Position numbers and translations under genes: made by a program. A DNA stretch of 64,000 nucleotides from Actinacidiphila bryophytorum (GTDB lineage Bacteria; Actinomycetota; Actinomycetes; Streptomycetales; Streptomycetaceae), in contig NZ_JAFFIX010000001.1 of assembly GCF_016916835.1 (NCBI RefSeq), positions 682,001 through 746,000 on the forward strand, read 5' to 3'. Of this stretch, positions 1 through 8,161 are shown in pieces. Each line of letters begins with the position of its first letter. Positions within the stretch are counted from its first letter, which is position 1. Under the pieces are notes generated by a model, which did no database searches, was not told the DNA's origin, and saw nothing but the letters and a program-made list of their open reading frames with translations.

Positions 1-1630
1 CACCGGTGGAGGAGTCCGCGGTGTACGACCCGGCCGCCGCGTCGTAGCGCCAGTAGAGGGTGGCCCCGTCGGCGAGGACCTGCGCCGGGTAGGCCTCCGC
101 CGCCGTCGGCACGGTGGCCGACGCGTTGGGGGACAGGGCGCTGGTGTTGGTGCCGTCGCTGGCCGAGACCCGGTAGGTGTACTTCACGCCGGGTGTGACG
201 TCGGTGTCGGTGTAGGTGAGCTGCGGCCGGACCCACGGCAGGGAGCTGCCGGTGACGGTGTAGACCGGGGTGCTGCCGCCGTTGCGGTAGACCCGGTAGG
301 TCAGCAGGCCGTCGTCGTTGTCGGTGCTCGACTGCCAGCTGACCTTCACCGAGCCCGGGTCGATGCTGGTCACCGACGTCTGCGGCAGCGTCGGCGCCCC
401 GGTGTCGGGGCCGCTGGCGAAGCGCGTCAGGCCCTGCTGGGCCGTCCCGTTGACGGTGGTGAACTCGCCGCCCACCCACAGGTAGTCGGTGCCGCCGGAG
501 GAGGCCAGCGCCATGACGCGGGGGCCGATCTTCTCGCCGATGCCGTCGTTGGTGTCGGGGAACCACGACAGCAGGTGCGGGTCGTCCACCGACTCGGCCA
601 GCAGGTGCTTGCGCACCGAGTCGGGGTACTCGCCCATGCTGGAGCAGTCGTGGGCGTGGCTGCCGCTGTACAGCACGGTCTGGTAGACCGACAGCGACTG
701 CGTGGCGCCCAGGCAGGTGTCCCGCCAGACCTGGTTGAAGTCGGTGAGGCTCAGCCGGATACGGCCGTCGAAGACTCCGCCGCCGGTGCCCTCGTTGGCG
801 GTGTAGAAGCTGTTGCTCGCCGCGTCCACGACGATGTCCTTGGTCACCGAGGTCGCGGATATGAAGCCGGTCGGGTAGGCCTTGACCAGGGCGCCGGTCG
901 AGGTGTCCACGATGGCGAGGGAGTGCGAGTTCACCCCGTCGACGGTGTCGAAGTCGCCGCCCAGGATGGCGTCCTGGCCGTCGGGGGTGAGCGCGAGCGC
1001 CCTGCCCGGGTTGTCCGCGTCGGGCGCCCACGGCAGCAGGGCTCCCGTGGTGCTGACCGCCGCGTAGCGGCCCCTGGCCTGGCCGTTGACGGAGGTGACG
1101 TCGCCGCCGAAGAAGACGGTGTCCGCGGTCGCCTCGATGGCCCTGACCGTGCCCGCGACCCCGGGGTGGAAGCTGCCGCTGACGGTGCAGGTGTCCAGGT
1201 CGATCGCGGCGAGGCTGCTCACCCCGACGCCGTTGACCTGGCCGAAGAAGCCGCCCGCGTAGAGGGTGTGGCCGTCGGGCGAGACCGCGAGCGCCCGGAC
1301 GGTCGCGTTGTTGGAGCCGACGGTGAAGTCCAGCTGGCAGCCGGTCGGCTGGCCGGTTGCCGCGTCGAAGGCCGCGAAGTCGGCGACCGGCGTCTCGTTG
1401 GTCCCGGCGGCGGAGCCGGCGGGCCGGATCGCGGAGAAGGTGCCCGCGGTGTAGACGACGCCGTTCGCCTGGGCCATGGCCCAGACGACGCCGTTGGTCT
1501 GGTACGTGCTGAGGTTGTCGGCGGTCAGTCCGACAGGTGGCTGGAGCGCTGTCGCCGATGGTGACGACAGTGCTCCCAGCGTTGCGGCTGCCAGAACGGC
1601 GGCAGCCGCGAACACCGGCCATTTACGCAT
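1..1630 (-). CDS. Secreted beta-propeller-like / fibronectin type III protein (3' end outside window)
   Basis: Reading from ATG at 1630 toward position 1, the frame stays open to the window edge, so only the first ~543 residues are visible. Residues 1-31 form a signal peptide (MRKW, then an Ala/Leu-rich core, ending SATA). Residues ~35-400 contain repeated aromatic-x-GG-acidic/aromatic strands (YAGGFF, FFGGDV, ILGGDF, WVGGEF), the pattern of delta-60/propeller repeats. A fibronectin type III domain follows at ~412-500 (VKVSWQSSTDNDDGLLTY, then TYRVSASD), and the last visible residues look like the start of a LamG-type domain. The ribosome binding site TTGGGGGGCAACTC precedes ATG. Family knowledge: such proteins are exported and often bind polysaccharide. 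A role with the neighbouring exopolysaccharide genes is inference only. Confidence 0.8.
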   Translation of the reverse strand, partial: MRKWPVFAAAAVLAAATLGALSSPSATALQPPVGLTADNLSTYQTNGVVWAMAQANGVVYTAGTFSAIRPAGSAAGTNETPVADFAAFDAATGQPTGCQLDFTVGSNNATVRALAVSPDGHTLYAGGFFGQVNGVGVSSLAAIDLDTCTVSGSFHPGVAGTVRAIEATADTVFFGGDVTSVNGQARGRYAAVSTTGALLPWAPDADNPGRALALTPDGQDAILGGDFDTVDGVNSHSLAIVDTSTGALVKAYPTGFISATSVTKDIVVDAASNSFYTANEGTGGGVFDGRIRLSLTDFNQVWRDTCLGATQSLSVYQTVLYSGSHAHDCSSMGEYPDSVRKHLLAESVDDPHLLSWFPDTNDGIGEKIGPRVMALASSGGTDYLWVGGEFTTVNGTAQQGLTRFASGPDTGAPTLPQTSVTSIDPGSVKVSWQSSTDNDDGLLTYRVYRNGGSTPVYTVTGSSLPWVRPQLTYTDTDVTPGVKYTYRVSASDGTNTSALSPNASATVPTAAEAYPAQVLADGATLYWRYDAAAGSYTADSSTG

Positions 1631-1711
1631 GAGTTGCCCCCCAAGCCCATGATGTGCGACGGCCATCCACGGCCGTTGCGGTGCACGGCAGATTAGGGGC
1701 TTCCGCTTGCT

Positions 1712-1737
1712 CCGGTCTCGCTTTTTGCCGAAACCGG
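1712..1737. promoter_or_regulatory. Inverted repeat upstream of the secreted FN3 gene
   Basis: Arms CCGGTCTCG (1712-1720) and CGAAACCGG (1729-1737) pair at 8 of 9 positions around an 8-nt T-rich spacer. The repeat sits in the 174-bp gap between the stop of gmd and the start of the secreted protein, both on the minus strand. It could be an operator for the downstream gene or a terminator for gmd; the sequence alone does not decide. Confidence 0.3.
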
Positions 1738-1804
1738 TGAAGTACGGTGAAGTGGTCCGACATCAGGGCATCTGTCGGCCGCTCCGGGCCGCCGCCCTTC
1801 CGCT

Positions 1805-2818
1805 TCATCTGTCGATCCGGACGGTGGCCCCCGCGAGTTGGTCGGCGACCTGCCGGATGTCGGCCTCGACCATGATCCTGGCCAGGTCCGCGACCCGCAC
1901 CTTGGGCTCCCAGTCGAGCAGGTCGCGGGCTTTTCCTGCGTCGCCGATGAGCGCGTCGACCTCGGTGGGGCGCTCGTACTTGGGGTCGTAGCGGACGTGC
2001 TCCGTCCAGTCCAGGTCCGCGTGCCCGAAGGCGACCTCGACGAACTGCCGTACGGTGGCGGCCTCTCCGGTGGCCACCACATAGTCGTCGGGCTCGTCGC
2101 GCTGCAGCATCCGCCACATGGCGTCCACGTACTCCGGTGCGTAGCCCCAGTCGCGGACCGCGTCCAGATTCCCCAGGTACAGCCGGTCCTGGAGGCCCGC
2201 CTTGATCCTGGCGACGGCCCTGGTGATCTTCCGGGTCACGAAGGTCTCGCCGCGGCGCGGCGACTCGTGGTTGAACAGGATGCCGTTGACGGCGTACATC
2301 CCGTACGCCTCGCGGTAGTTGACCGTGGCCCAGTAGCCGAAGACCTTCGCGCAGCCGTACGGGCTGCGCGGGTGGAAGGGGGTGCCCTCGTTCTGCGGCG
2401 GCGGGGCGGAGCCGAACATCTCCGAGGACGAGGCCTGGTAGATCCGCGCCTGTGTGCCGCTGGCGCGCACCGCCTCCAGCAGCCGCAGCGCGGACAGGCC
2501 GGTCACGTCGCCGGTGTAGAGCGGCGCGTCGAAGGACACCCGGACATGGGACTGGGCGCCGAGGTTGTAGATCTCGTCGGGCTGCAGGTCGCGCAGCAGG
2601 TTGACCAGTGCGACCCCGTCGGTGAGGTCCGCGTGGTGCAGCACGAAGGAACGGTTCTGCGCCTGCGGGTCCTGGTAGATGTGGTCGATGCGCTCGGTGT
2701 TGAACGTCGAGGAGCGGCGCACGATGCCGTGCACGGTGTAGCCCTTGTCCAGCAGCAGTTCGGCGAGATAGGAGCCGTCCTGCCCGGTCACGCCGGTGAT
2801 GAGCGCGGTCTTGCCCAC
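1805..2818 (-). CDS. gmd: GDP-mannose 4,6-dehydratase
   Basis: Converts GDP-D-mannose to GDP-4-keto-6-deoxy-D-mannose, the first step to GDP-L-fucose and related deoxysugars, in the cytoplasm. The N-terminus carries the NAD(P)-binding glycine motif [10 protein letters not shown]. The short-chain dehydrogenase catalytic tyrosine-lysine pair is in [12 protein letters not shown], preceded by SSSEMFG. I place the start at GTG 2818 (337 aa, [10 protein letters not shown]), because GGGGGA lies just upstream and the family normally begins right before this motif. An in-frame ATG at 2866 would add 16 unconserved residues and has no visible ribosome binding site. The gene diverges from fcl, which supplies the next enzyme of the pathway. 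Confidence 0.93.
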   Translation of the reverse strand: MGKTALITGVTGQDGSYLAELLLDKGYTVHGIVRRSSTFNTERIDHIYQDPQAQNRSFVLHHADLTDGVALVNLLRDLQPDEIYNLGAQSHVRVSFDAPLYTGDVTGLSALRLLEAVRASGTQARIYQASSSEMFGSAPPPQNEGTPFHPRSPYGCAKVFGYWATVNYREAYGMYAVNGILFNHESPRRGETFVTRKITRAVARIKAGLQDRLYLGNLDAVRDWGYAPEYVDAMWRMLQRDEPDDYVVATGEAATVRQFVEVAFGHADLDWTEHVRYDPKYERPTEVDALIGDAGKARDLLDWEPKVRVADLARIMVEADIRQVADQLAGATVRIDR

Positions 2819-2929
2819 GCGTTCCCCCAAGGTCGTCGGTGGTGTGCTGTCGGTTGTGGTCCGCATGAATTGGCCACGAATGCGGAGTTAACGTCCTGAC
2901 GTGTGACGTGTGCTGACACAATGCCGTTC

Positions 2930-3925
2930 ATGACGGAACTACTGCCGGACGGCGCCCGGGTGTTCGTCGCGGGCCACCGCGGTCTCGTCGGCTCGGCGGT
3001 GGTCCGCCGCCTCACCGCCGAGGGCCATCCCGTGCTGGTCCGCACCCGTGCGGAGCTGGACCTGCGGGACGCCGCGGCAACTGCCGCCTGGCTGCGGCAG
3101 ACCCGCCCCGACGCGGTGGTGCTGGCCGCCGCCAGGGTCGGGGGGATCATGGCCAACTCCACCTACCCGGTGCAGTTCCTGGAGGACAACCTGCGCATCC
3201 AGCTCAGCGTGGTCGCGGGCGCGCACGCGGCCGGTGTGCCGCGGCTGCTCTTCCTCGGCTCGTCGTGCATCTACCCGAAGTTCGCCCCGCAGCCGATCCG
3301 TGAGGACGCGCTGCTGACCGGCCCGCTGGAGCCCACCAACGAGGCCTACGCGCTGGCGAAGATCGCCGGCATCGTGCAGGTCCAGTCCTACCGCAGGCAG
3401 TACGGAGCCGCGTACGTCTCGGCCATGCCGACCAACCTCTACGGTCCCGGCGACAACTTCGACCTCGCCACCTCGCACGTGCTGCCCGCGCTGATCCGCC
3501 GCTTCGACGAGGCCGAGCGCAGCGGCGCCCCCGAGGTCACGCTGTGGGGCAGCGGCACCCCGCGGCGCGAGTTCCTGCACGTGGACGACCTCGCCGCGGC
3601 CTGCACCCTGCTGCTGCGCAGCTACGACGCCGACGAGCCGGTGAACGTCGGCTGCGGCGAGGACCTGACCATCCGCGAACTCGCCGAGACCGTCAGCGGC
3701 GTCGTCGGCTACCGCGGCCGCATCGGCTGGGACACGGCCAAGCCCGACGGCACCCCGCGCAAACTCCTCGACGTCTCCCGGCTGTTCGCCCTCGGCTGGC
3801 GGCCGCGCATCGCCCTGCGGGACGGCGTCGCGCAGGTGCACCGGCAGTGGCGGGCGCAGGCAGCCGGCGATGCCGCCGGGTCTGCGCCGGACCCGGGCGC
3901 GGAGCCCACCGCGGCCGCCCACTAG
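2930..3925 (+). CDS. fcl: GDP-L-fucose synthase (epimerase/reductase)
   Basis: Catalyses 3,5-epimerisation and NADPH-dependent 4-reduction of GDP-4-keto-6-deoxymannose to GDP-L-fucose. The Rossmann motif GHRGLVGSAVVRRL lies at the N-terminus, and the family signature SSCIYPK followed by EPTNEAYALAKIAG supplies the YxxxK catalytic pair. Length 331 aa from ATG 2930 is normal for the family. Starts at 2921 (ATG) and 2903 (GTG) are also in frame, and none has a clear ribosome binding site. It diverges from gmd across a short intergenic gap. Its TAG stop is shared in a CTAG with the convergent sugar transferase gene. Confidence 0.92.
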   Translation: MTELLPDGARVFVAGHRGLVGSAVVRRLTAEGHPVLVRTRAELDLRDAAATAAWLRQTRPDAVVLAAARVGGIMANSTYPVQFLEDNLRIQLSVVAGAHAAGVPRLLFLGSSCIYPKFAPQPIREDALLTGPLEPTNEAYALAKIAGIVQVQSYRRQYGAAYVSAMPTNLYGPGDNFDLATSHVLPALIRRFDEAERSGAPEVTLWGSGTPRREFLHVDDLAAACTLLLRSYDADEPVNVGCGEDLTIRELAETVSGVVGYRGRIGWDTAKPDGTPRKLLDVSRLFALGWRPRIALRDGVAQVHRQWRAQAAGDAAGSAPDPGAEPTAAAH

Positions 3926-5535
3926 TAGGCCCCGCGGCCGTCGACCACGGCCCGTACTGTACGCGTCATGACCTCCAGGTCGCCGGCCAGCGACCAGTTG
4001 TCCACATAGCGCAGGTCCAGCGCCAGTGTCTCGTCCCAGCTCAGGTCCGAGCGCCCGCTGACCTGCCACAGGCCTGTGAGGCCCGGCTTGACGGCGAGCC
4101 GCCGCAGCGCCACCTCGTCGTAGTGCTCGACCTCCTCGGGCAGCGGCGGGCGCGGCCCGACCAGCGACATCTCACCGCGCAACACGTTGAGCAGCTGCGG
4201 CAGTTCGTCCAGTGAGCAGCGCCGCAGCAGCCGCCCTATCGCCGTGACCCGCGGGTCGCGGCGCATCTTGAACATCAGCCCGTCGTGCTCGTTGGCGCCC
4301 GCGTGCTCCAACTCCGCCTTGCGGGACTCCGCGTCGGCCACCATCGTGCGGAACTTCCACATGGTGAACGGGCTGCGGTGCTGCCCGCAGCGCACCTGCC
4401 GGTGGAAGGCAGGCCCCGGCGACGTCAGCCGGATCGCCAGCGCCACCACGCAGAACACCGGTGCCAGCAGCAGCAGTCCGAGCGCCGCGCCGGTACGGTC
4501 CAGCGCCGCCTTCACACCCATCTGCACCCCGCGCCTGACCGGCGGCGCGATGTGCAGCACCAGCAGCCCGGCGGGCGCGTCCAGGCCGATCCTGCGCACC
4601 TGCACATCGACCAGGCCCGGCAGCAGCGCCACCGGCAGCCCCGCGTCGTGCAGCGACCACGACAGGTGGCGCAGCCGCTCGGCGGACAGCCGCGGCCCCG
4701 GCGCCACCAGCACAAGCTCCGCGCTGTGCTCACGGGCCGCCCGCAGCACGGCAGCCGCGTCGTCCTGCGGCGCCGCCGGCTCCAGTACGCCGAGCCGCTC
4801 GGTCACCGGCGCCCCGCACTCCAGCTTCGCGCTGCCCACCGGGACCACTCCGACGACCACATACGCATGCTCGGTCCTGGCCGCCAGGTGCCCCACCACA
4901 TGGTCGGCGGCGCCCGGTTCGCCGATCACCAGCACCCTGCGCACCGCGTGCGCCTCGCGCCGGGCCGCGATCAGGTGGTAGTAGGTGGCCTTGCGGCACA
5001 CCGCCGTCAGCAGTGGCGCCCACACCAGCCCGGCCAGCGCCACCGACGGCTCCGTCACCTCGCCGAACGCGGTCCGCAGGACCGCCAGCACACCCAGCAG
5101 CACCAGCCAGTCGCCCAGCACCTGCAGGCTGCCGCGGCCCTCGCCGAGCGCGCCCGCCGCATAGCGCCCGCGCACCGCCCGCACCGCGGGCCATGCCAAG
5201 GCGGCGGCCAGCGCGGCCAGCAGCGCATGCGGCTGTCCGCCCGCGTGCAGCGTCACCGCGGCGGGCACACCCGCGCCGAGCGCGTCCACGCCGGCCGCGG
5301 CCGGCAGATACCAGCCGGCCTTGTGGCCGTAGCCGCGCTGCCGTACGGCCGCGGCGGTCCTGCCGCCCTCCCGCCCGCGCGGCAGGACGTACGGCAGCGG
5401 CGCACCCAGTGCGCCGGCGGCCGCGGCCGGTTGACCTTGTGCTCCGAACGCCAGCGGACTTCCGTTCCGCCCCGTTCTCCGCTCACTTGCCACGGGTATC
5501 ACTGGTCTGACCGACTGTGCATCGACTCGCCGCAT
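3922..5535 (-). CDS. Exopolysaccharide polyprenyl glycosylphosphotransferase
   Basis: Membrane enzyme that transfers a sugar-1-phosphate from a nucleotide sugar to undecaprenyl phosphate, starting assembly of an exopolysaccharide or glycan repeat. The 537-aa protein has the WbaP/EpsE-like plan: several N-terminal membrane segments, a central CoA-binding-like/Rossmann region, another membrane segment (ALGLLLLAPVFCVVALAI), then a C-terminal bacterial sugar transferase domain. That domain shows WKFRTM, DELPQLLNVLRGEMSLVGPR and KPGLTGLWQVSGRS. Start ATG 5535 is chosen for the GGGGGG just upstream; ATG 5583 is an in-frame alternative. Adjacent GDP-fucose genes suggest a fucosylated or deoxyhexose glycan (inference). 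Confidence 0.9.
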   Translation of the reverse strand: MRRVDAQSVRPVIPVASERRTGRNGSPLAFGAQGQPAAAAGALGAPLPYVLPRGREGGRTAAAVRQRGYGHKAGWYLPAAAGVDALGAGVPAAVTLHAGGQPHALLAALAAALAWPAVRAVRGRYAAGALGEGRGSLQVLGDWLVLLGVLAVLRTAFGEVTEPSVALAGLVWAPLLTAVCRKATYYHLIAARREAHAVRRVLVIGEPGAADHVVGHLAARTEHAYVVVGVVPVGSAKLECGAPVTERLGVLEPAAPQDDAAAVLRAAREHSAELVLVAPGPRLSAERLRHLSWSLHDAGLPVALLPGLVDVQVRRIGLDAPAGLLVLHIAPPVRRGVQMGVKAALDRTGAALGLLLLAPVFCVVALAIRLTSPGPAFHRQVRCGQHRSPFTMWKFRTMVADAESRKAELEHAGANEHDGLMFKMRRDPRVTAIGRLLRRCSLDELPQLLNVLRGEMSLVGPRPPLPEEVEHYDEVALRRLAVKPGLTGLWQVSGRSDLSWDETLALDLRYVDNWSLAGDLEVMTRTVRAVVDGRGAY

Positions 5536-5710
5536 GGACCCCCCAGCCACCTCGCGAACGACGGCGCCCTTCCACTTCCCCAAGTGGCGGCACGCCGTGA
5601 TACCAGCGAACGCTAGGCCAACAGGGCGTGCTTCCGCTGTGGTTTACGCATATTCGAGCCGTTGTTATGACCGAGTTAACACAGCTATGGCATCTCGACG
5701 ACCACACACG

Positions 5711-5726
5711 GTAAGGGTACCGTTAC
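5711..5726. promoter_or_regulatory. Near-perfect 16-bp palindrome upstream of rsm22
   Basis: GTAAGGGTACCGTTAC is a dyad with one mismatched pair, 30 bp before the Rsm22 start, in the 221-bp gap between two divergent genes. Position and symmetry fit an operator or promoter-overlapping site; no factor can be named. Confidence 0.3.
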
Positions 5727-5756
5727 GGGTGTGAACGCCCCTTACAGTTGGGGCTT

Positions 5757-6773
5757 GTGCCTACCGTCCCCCTCCCCGACGACCTGCGTGCGGCCCTCGC
5801 GGACCAGCTCAGGTCCACCGCACCGAGCAGCGCCTCCGCACAGGTCGAACGGCTCATCGAGAGCTACCGCGGTACGACCCCGACCGCCGTGCCCGTCCTG
5901 CGCGACGCGGCCGACGTCGCCGCCTACGCCGCCTACCGGATGCCCGCCACCTACGCCGCCGTCAGGACGGCGCTGGACGCGTTCCGCTTGCAGGCCGGCG
6001 ACTGGGCGCCGCACACCCACCTCGACCTCGGCGGCGGCACCGGTGCGGCCACCTGGGCGGTCGCCGACGCCTGGGAGGACGCCGGGCACCGCAGCACCGT
6101 CCTGGACTGGTCCCAGGCCGCACTGACCCTGGGCGCCGCCCTGGCCGAGGCCGCGCACACCCCGGCGGTACGCGACGCCGCCTGGACCCGGCAGCCGCTC
6201 GGTGCCGCCGCCCGGCTCCCGCAGGCCGACCTGGTCACCGTCTCCTACGTCCTCGGCGAACTCACCGCCGCCGACCGGGAGTCACTGGTCACCGCGGCCG
6301 CACAGGCCGCGGGCGGCGCCGTCGTCGTGGTCGAACCCGGCACCCCACAAGGGTTCGCGCGCGTCCTGGACGCACGCGACCGGCTGATCGCCGCCGGGCT
6401 GCACGTCCTCGCGCCCTGCCCGCACGACGCGGGCTGCCCCGTCACCGGCGACGACTGGTGCCACTTCGCCGCGCGCGTCCAGCGCACGGCTCTGCACCGG
6501 CAGGTCAAGGGCGCGTCGCTGCCCTACGAGGACGAGAAGTTCAGCTACGTCGCCGCCGCGCGCTTCCCGGCCGAGCCGGCGGTCGCGCGAGTGGTCCGGC
6601 ACCCGCAGATCCGGAAGGGGCTGGTCCTGCTGGACCTCTGCGAGCGCCCTCCGGGCCTGGCCCGGACGACGGTCTCCAAGCGCCAGGGCACCACTTACCG
6701 TGCCGCCCGCGACACCGACTGGGGCGACCCCTGGCCGCCCGACCTTCCTCCTGCGGAGGGGGCGAGCGCCTAG
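5757..6773 (+). CDS. Rsm22 family ribosomal small-subunit assembly protein / methyltransferase-like
   Basis: A 338-aa SAM-methyltransferase-fold protein. The SAM-binding loop is LDLGGGTGAATWAV near residue 90. The C-terminal half carries the family's cysteine set: CPHDAGCPV, then DDWCHF, with a further cysteine in LLDLCE. These resemble the Fe-S-ligating cysteines of mitochondrial and bacterial Rsm22 homologues. Family members associate with the small ribosomal subunit, and methyltransferase activity is not established for all of them. GTG 5757 is preferred as start; a spurious in-frame start lies 9 bases upstream. Confidence 0.82.
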   Translation: MPTVPLPDDLRAALADQLRSTAPSSASAQVERLIESYRGTTPTAVPVLRDAADVAAYAAYRMPATYAAVRTALDAFRLQAGDWAPHTHLDLGGGTGAATWAVADAWEDAGHRSTVLDWSQAALTLGAALAEAAHTPAVRDAAWTRQPLGAAARLPQADLVTVSYVLGELTAADRESLVTAAAQAAGGAVVVVEPGTPQGFARVLDARDRLIAAGLHVLAPCPHDAGCPVTGDDWCHFAARVQRTALHRQVKGASLPYEDEKFSYVAAARFPAEPAVARVVRHPQIRKGLVLLDLCERPPGLARTTVSKRQGTTYRAARDTDWGDPWPPDLPPAEGASA

Positions 6774-6805
6774 GGGCGCCCTTGCGCAGGGCGGCGAGCG
6801 TTTTT

Positions 6806-6962
6806 CAGGGGCGCGGGGAACTGCGCGGCCATCTCCCAGAGCTTCGCCTGGGAGGTACCCCCATCACCGGGGCGCGGGTCGTCACCGGCGCAAAGGGGCT
6901 CTTCGGTCCGGAGACGGACCACCCGCCGGTGGGGGCTGGTCGCGCAGTTCCCCGCGCCCCTG
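6806..6962. repeat. Intergenic repeat copy A with 22-bp perfect inverted ends
   Basis: The left end CAGGGGCGCGGGGAACTG... (6806-6827) is the exact reverse complement of the right end (6941-6962). The interior shares its core (accggggcgcgggtcg ... ggagacggacca) with copies D and E near 30.3-30.6 kb. It also contains a shorter palindrome (about 6830-6862, CTCCCAGAGCTTCGCCTGGG) of the same kind found inside the prim-pol gene. The element sits between the convergent ends of rsm22 and corA. No coding capacity; it could act as a bidirectional terminator or be a non-autonomous mobile repeat. Confidence 0.75.
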
Positions 6963-7042
6963 GTGGTTGCCCCCTTGCCGAAGGGGAGCCGTACCGCCAA
7001 CGCGACCGGCGGGAGGTCGCCCCCTGCGCAAGGGGAGGGGGG

Positions 7043-8161
7043 TCAGAGCCAGCCGATGCGGCGGAAGGCGCGGAAGACGAGGGCGGAGAGGGTCGCGGTG
7101 ACCCCGAGCATCAAGGGGTAACCGAAGGTCCAGCGGAGTTCGGGCATGTGCTCGAAGTTCATCCCGTAGAAGCCGGCGATCATCGTGGGGATCGCCAGAA
7201 TCGCGGCGGCCGCACTGATCCGCCGCATGTCCACGTTCTGCTGTACCGCCAATTGGCTGAGATTGGCCGCCAGCAGGCCGTCCACCAGCTCGCTGTACGC
7301 GGTCAGCCGCTCCTTGACGTGCGACAGGTGGTCGGAGACGTCACGGAAGTAGCGGCGCATCTCGGCGCCGATCAGGCCGTCCGCGCCCTCGGTGAGCCGC
7401 TCCAGGGGGCGGGCCATCGGGTACACGGCGTGCTTGAACTCGATCAGCTCCCGCTTGAGCTGGTAGATCCGCTCGGCGTCGTCGCCGTGGGCGGTGGAGA
7501 AGACGTCGGACTCCAGGGCGTCGACGTCGAGTTCCACGGCGTCGGCGACGTCGAGGAAGTCGTCGGTGACCTGGTCGGCGATGGCGTGCAGGACGGCCGC
7601 AGGGCCGTGCTTGAGCATGTCGGGCCTGGCTTCGAGTGCCTTGCGCACCCGGGCGAGGCCCGGCGCGCTGCCGTGCCGTACGACGACCACGAAGTCGGGC
7701 CCCGCGAAGACCATGATCTCGCCGGTGTCCACGACCTCGCTGGTCGCGGTGAGCTTCTCGTGCTCCACGAAGACGATCGTCTTGAGCACCAGGAAGAGCG
7801 TGTCGCCGTACCGCTCCAGCTTGGGTCGCTGGTGCGCCTGCACCGCGTCCTCGACGGCCAGCGAGTGCAGCCCGAAGACCTCGGCGACCTCCGCCAGGTG
7901 CTCGGCGTCCGGCTGGTGCAGGCCTATCCAGGCGAAGCCGCCGCGCTTGCGTGCCTCGTCGAGCACCTGCTGCGGCGGCAGCGACGCGGCACGGCAGCCG
8001 TCCTCGTACACCGCGCAGTCCACGACGACGTCGGCGGTGCAGCGGCGCTGCTCGGGTACGGACTCGGCGCCGTCCAGGGTGTGCCACCGGCCGCCGCCGC
8101 GCCGCCACTGCCGGCCGGTGGCGCGCCGGACCGGCGCCGCCTTGGTGCTGTGCAGCTTCAT
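7043..8161 (-). CDS. corA: CorA family magnesium/cobalt transporter
   Basis: Homopentameric divalent cation channel of the inner membrane. The 372-aa protein has the standard layout: a large cytoplasmic N-terminal domain rich in charged helices, then two C-terminal membrane helices (ISAAAAILAIPTMIAGFYG and GYPLMLGVTATLSALVF). The periplasmic loop between them bears the signature GMN (YGMNFEHMPEL). Start ATG 8161 overlaps the upstream oxidoreductase stop by 4 bases (ATGA), so the two genes are translationally coupled. A basic N-terminal tail precedes the conserved region. Confidence 0.9.
   Translation of the reverse strand: MKLHSTKAAPVRRATGRQWRRGGGRWHTLDGAESVPEQRRCTADVVVDCAVYEDGCRAASLPPQQVLDEARKRGGFAWIGLHQPDAEHLAEVAEVFGLHSLAVEDAVQAHQRPKLERYGDTLFLVLKTIVFVEHEKLTATSEVVDTGEIMVFAGPDFVVVVRHGSAPGLARVRKALEARPDMLKHGPAAVLHAIADQVTDDFLDVADAVELDVDALESDVFSTAHGDDAERIYQLKRELIEFKHAVYPMARPLERLTEGADGLIGAEMRRYFRDVSDHLSHVKERLTAYSELVDGLLAANLSQLAVQQNVDMRRISAAAAILAIPTMIAGFYGMNFEHMPELRWTFGYPLMLGVTATLSALVFRAFRRIGWL

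Noticed and set aside
575..1564. Long plus-strand frame over the secreted FN3 gene
   Set aside because: The minus-strand frame has a signal peptide, repeats and an FN3 domain; the plus-strand one has none.
2819..2866. Upstream ATG (2866) as start of gmd
   Set aside because: The added residues are not conserved in family members as I know them and there is no ribosome binding site, whereas GTG 2818 has GGGGGA.
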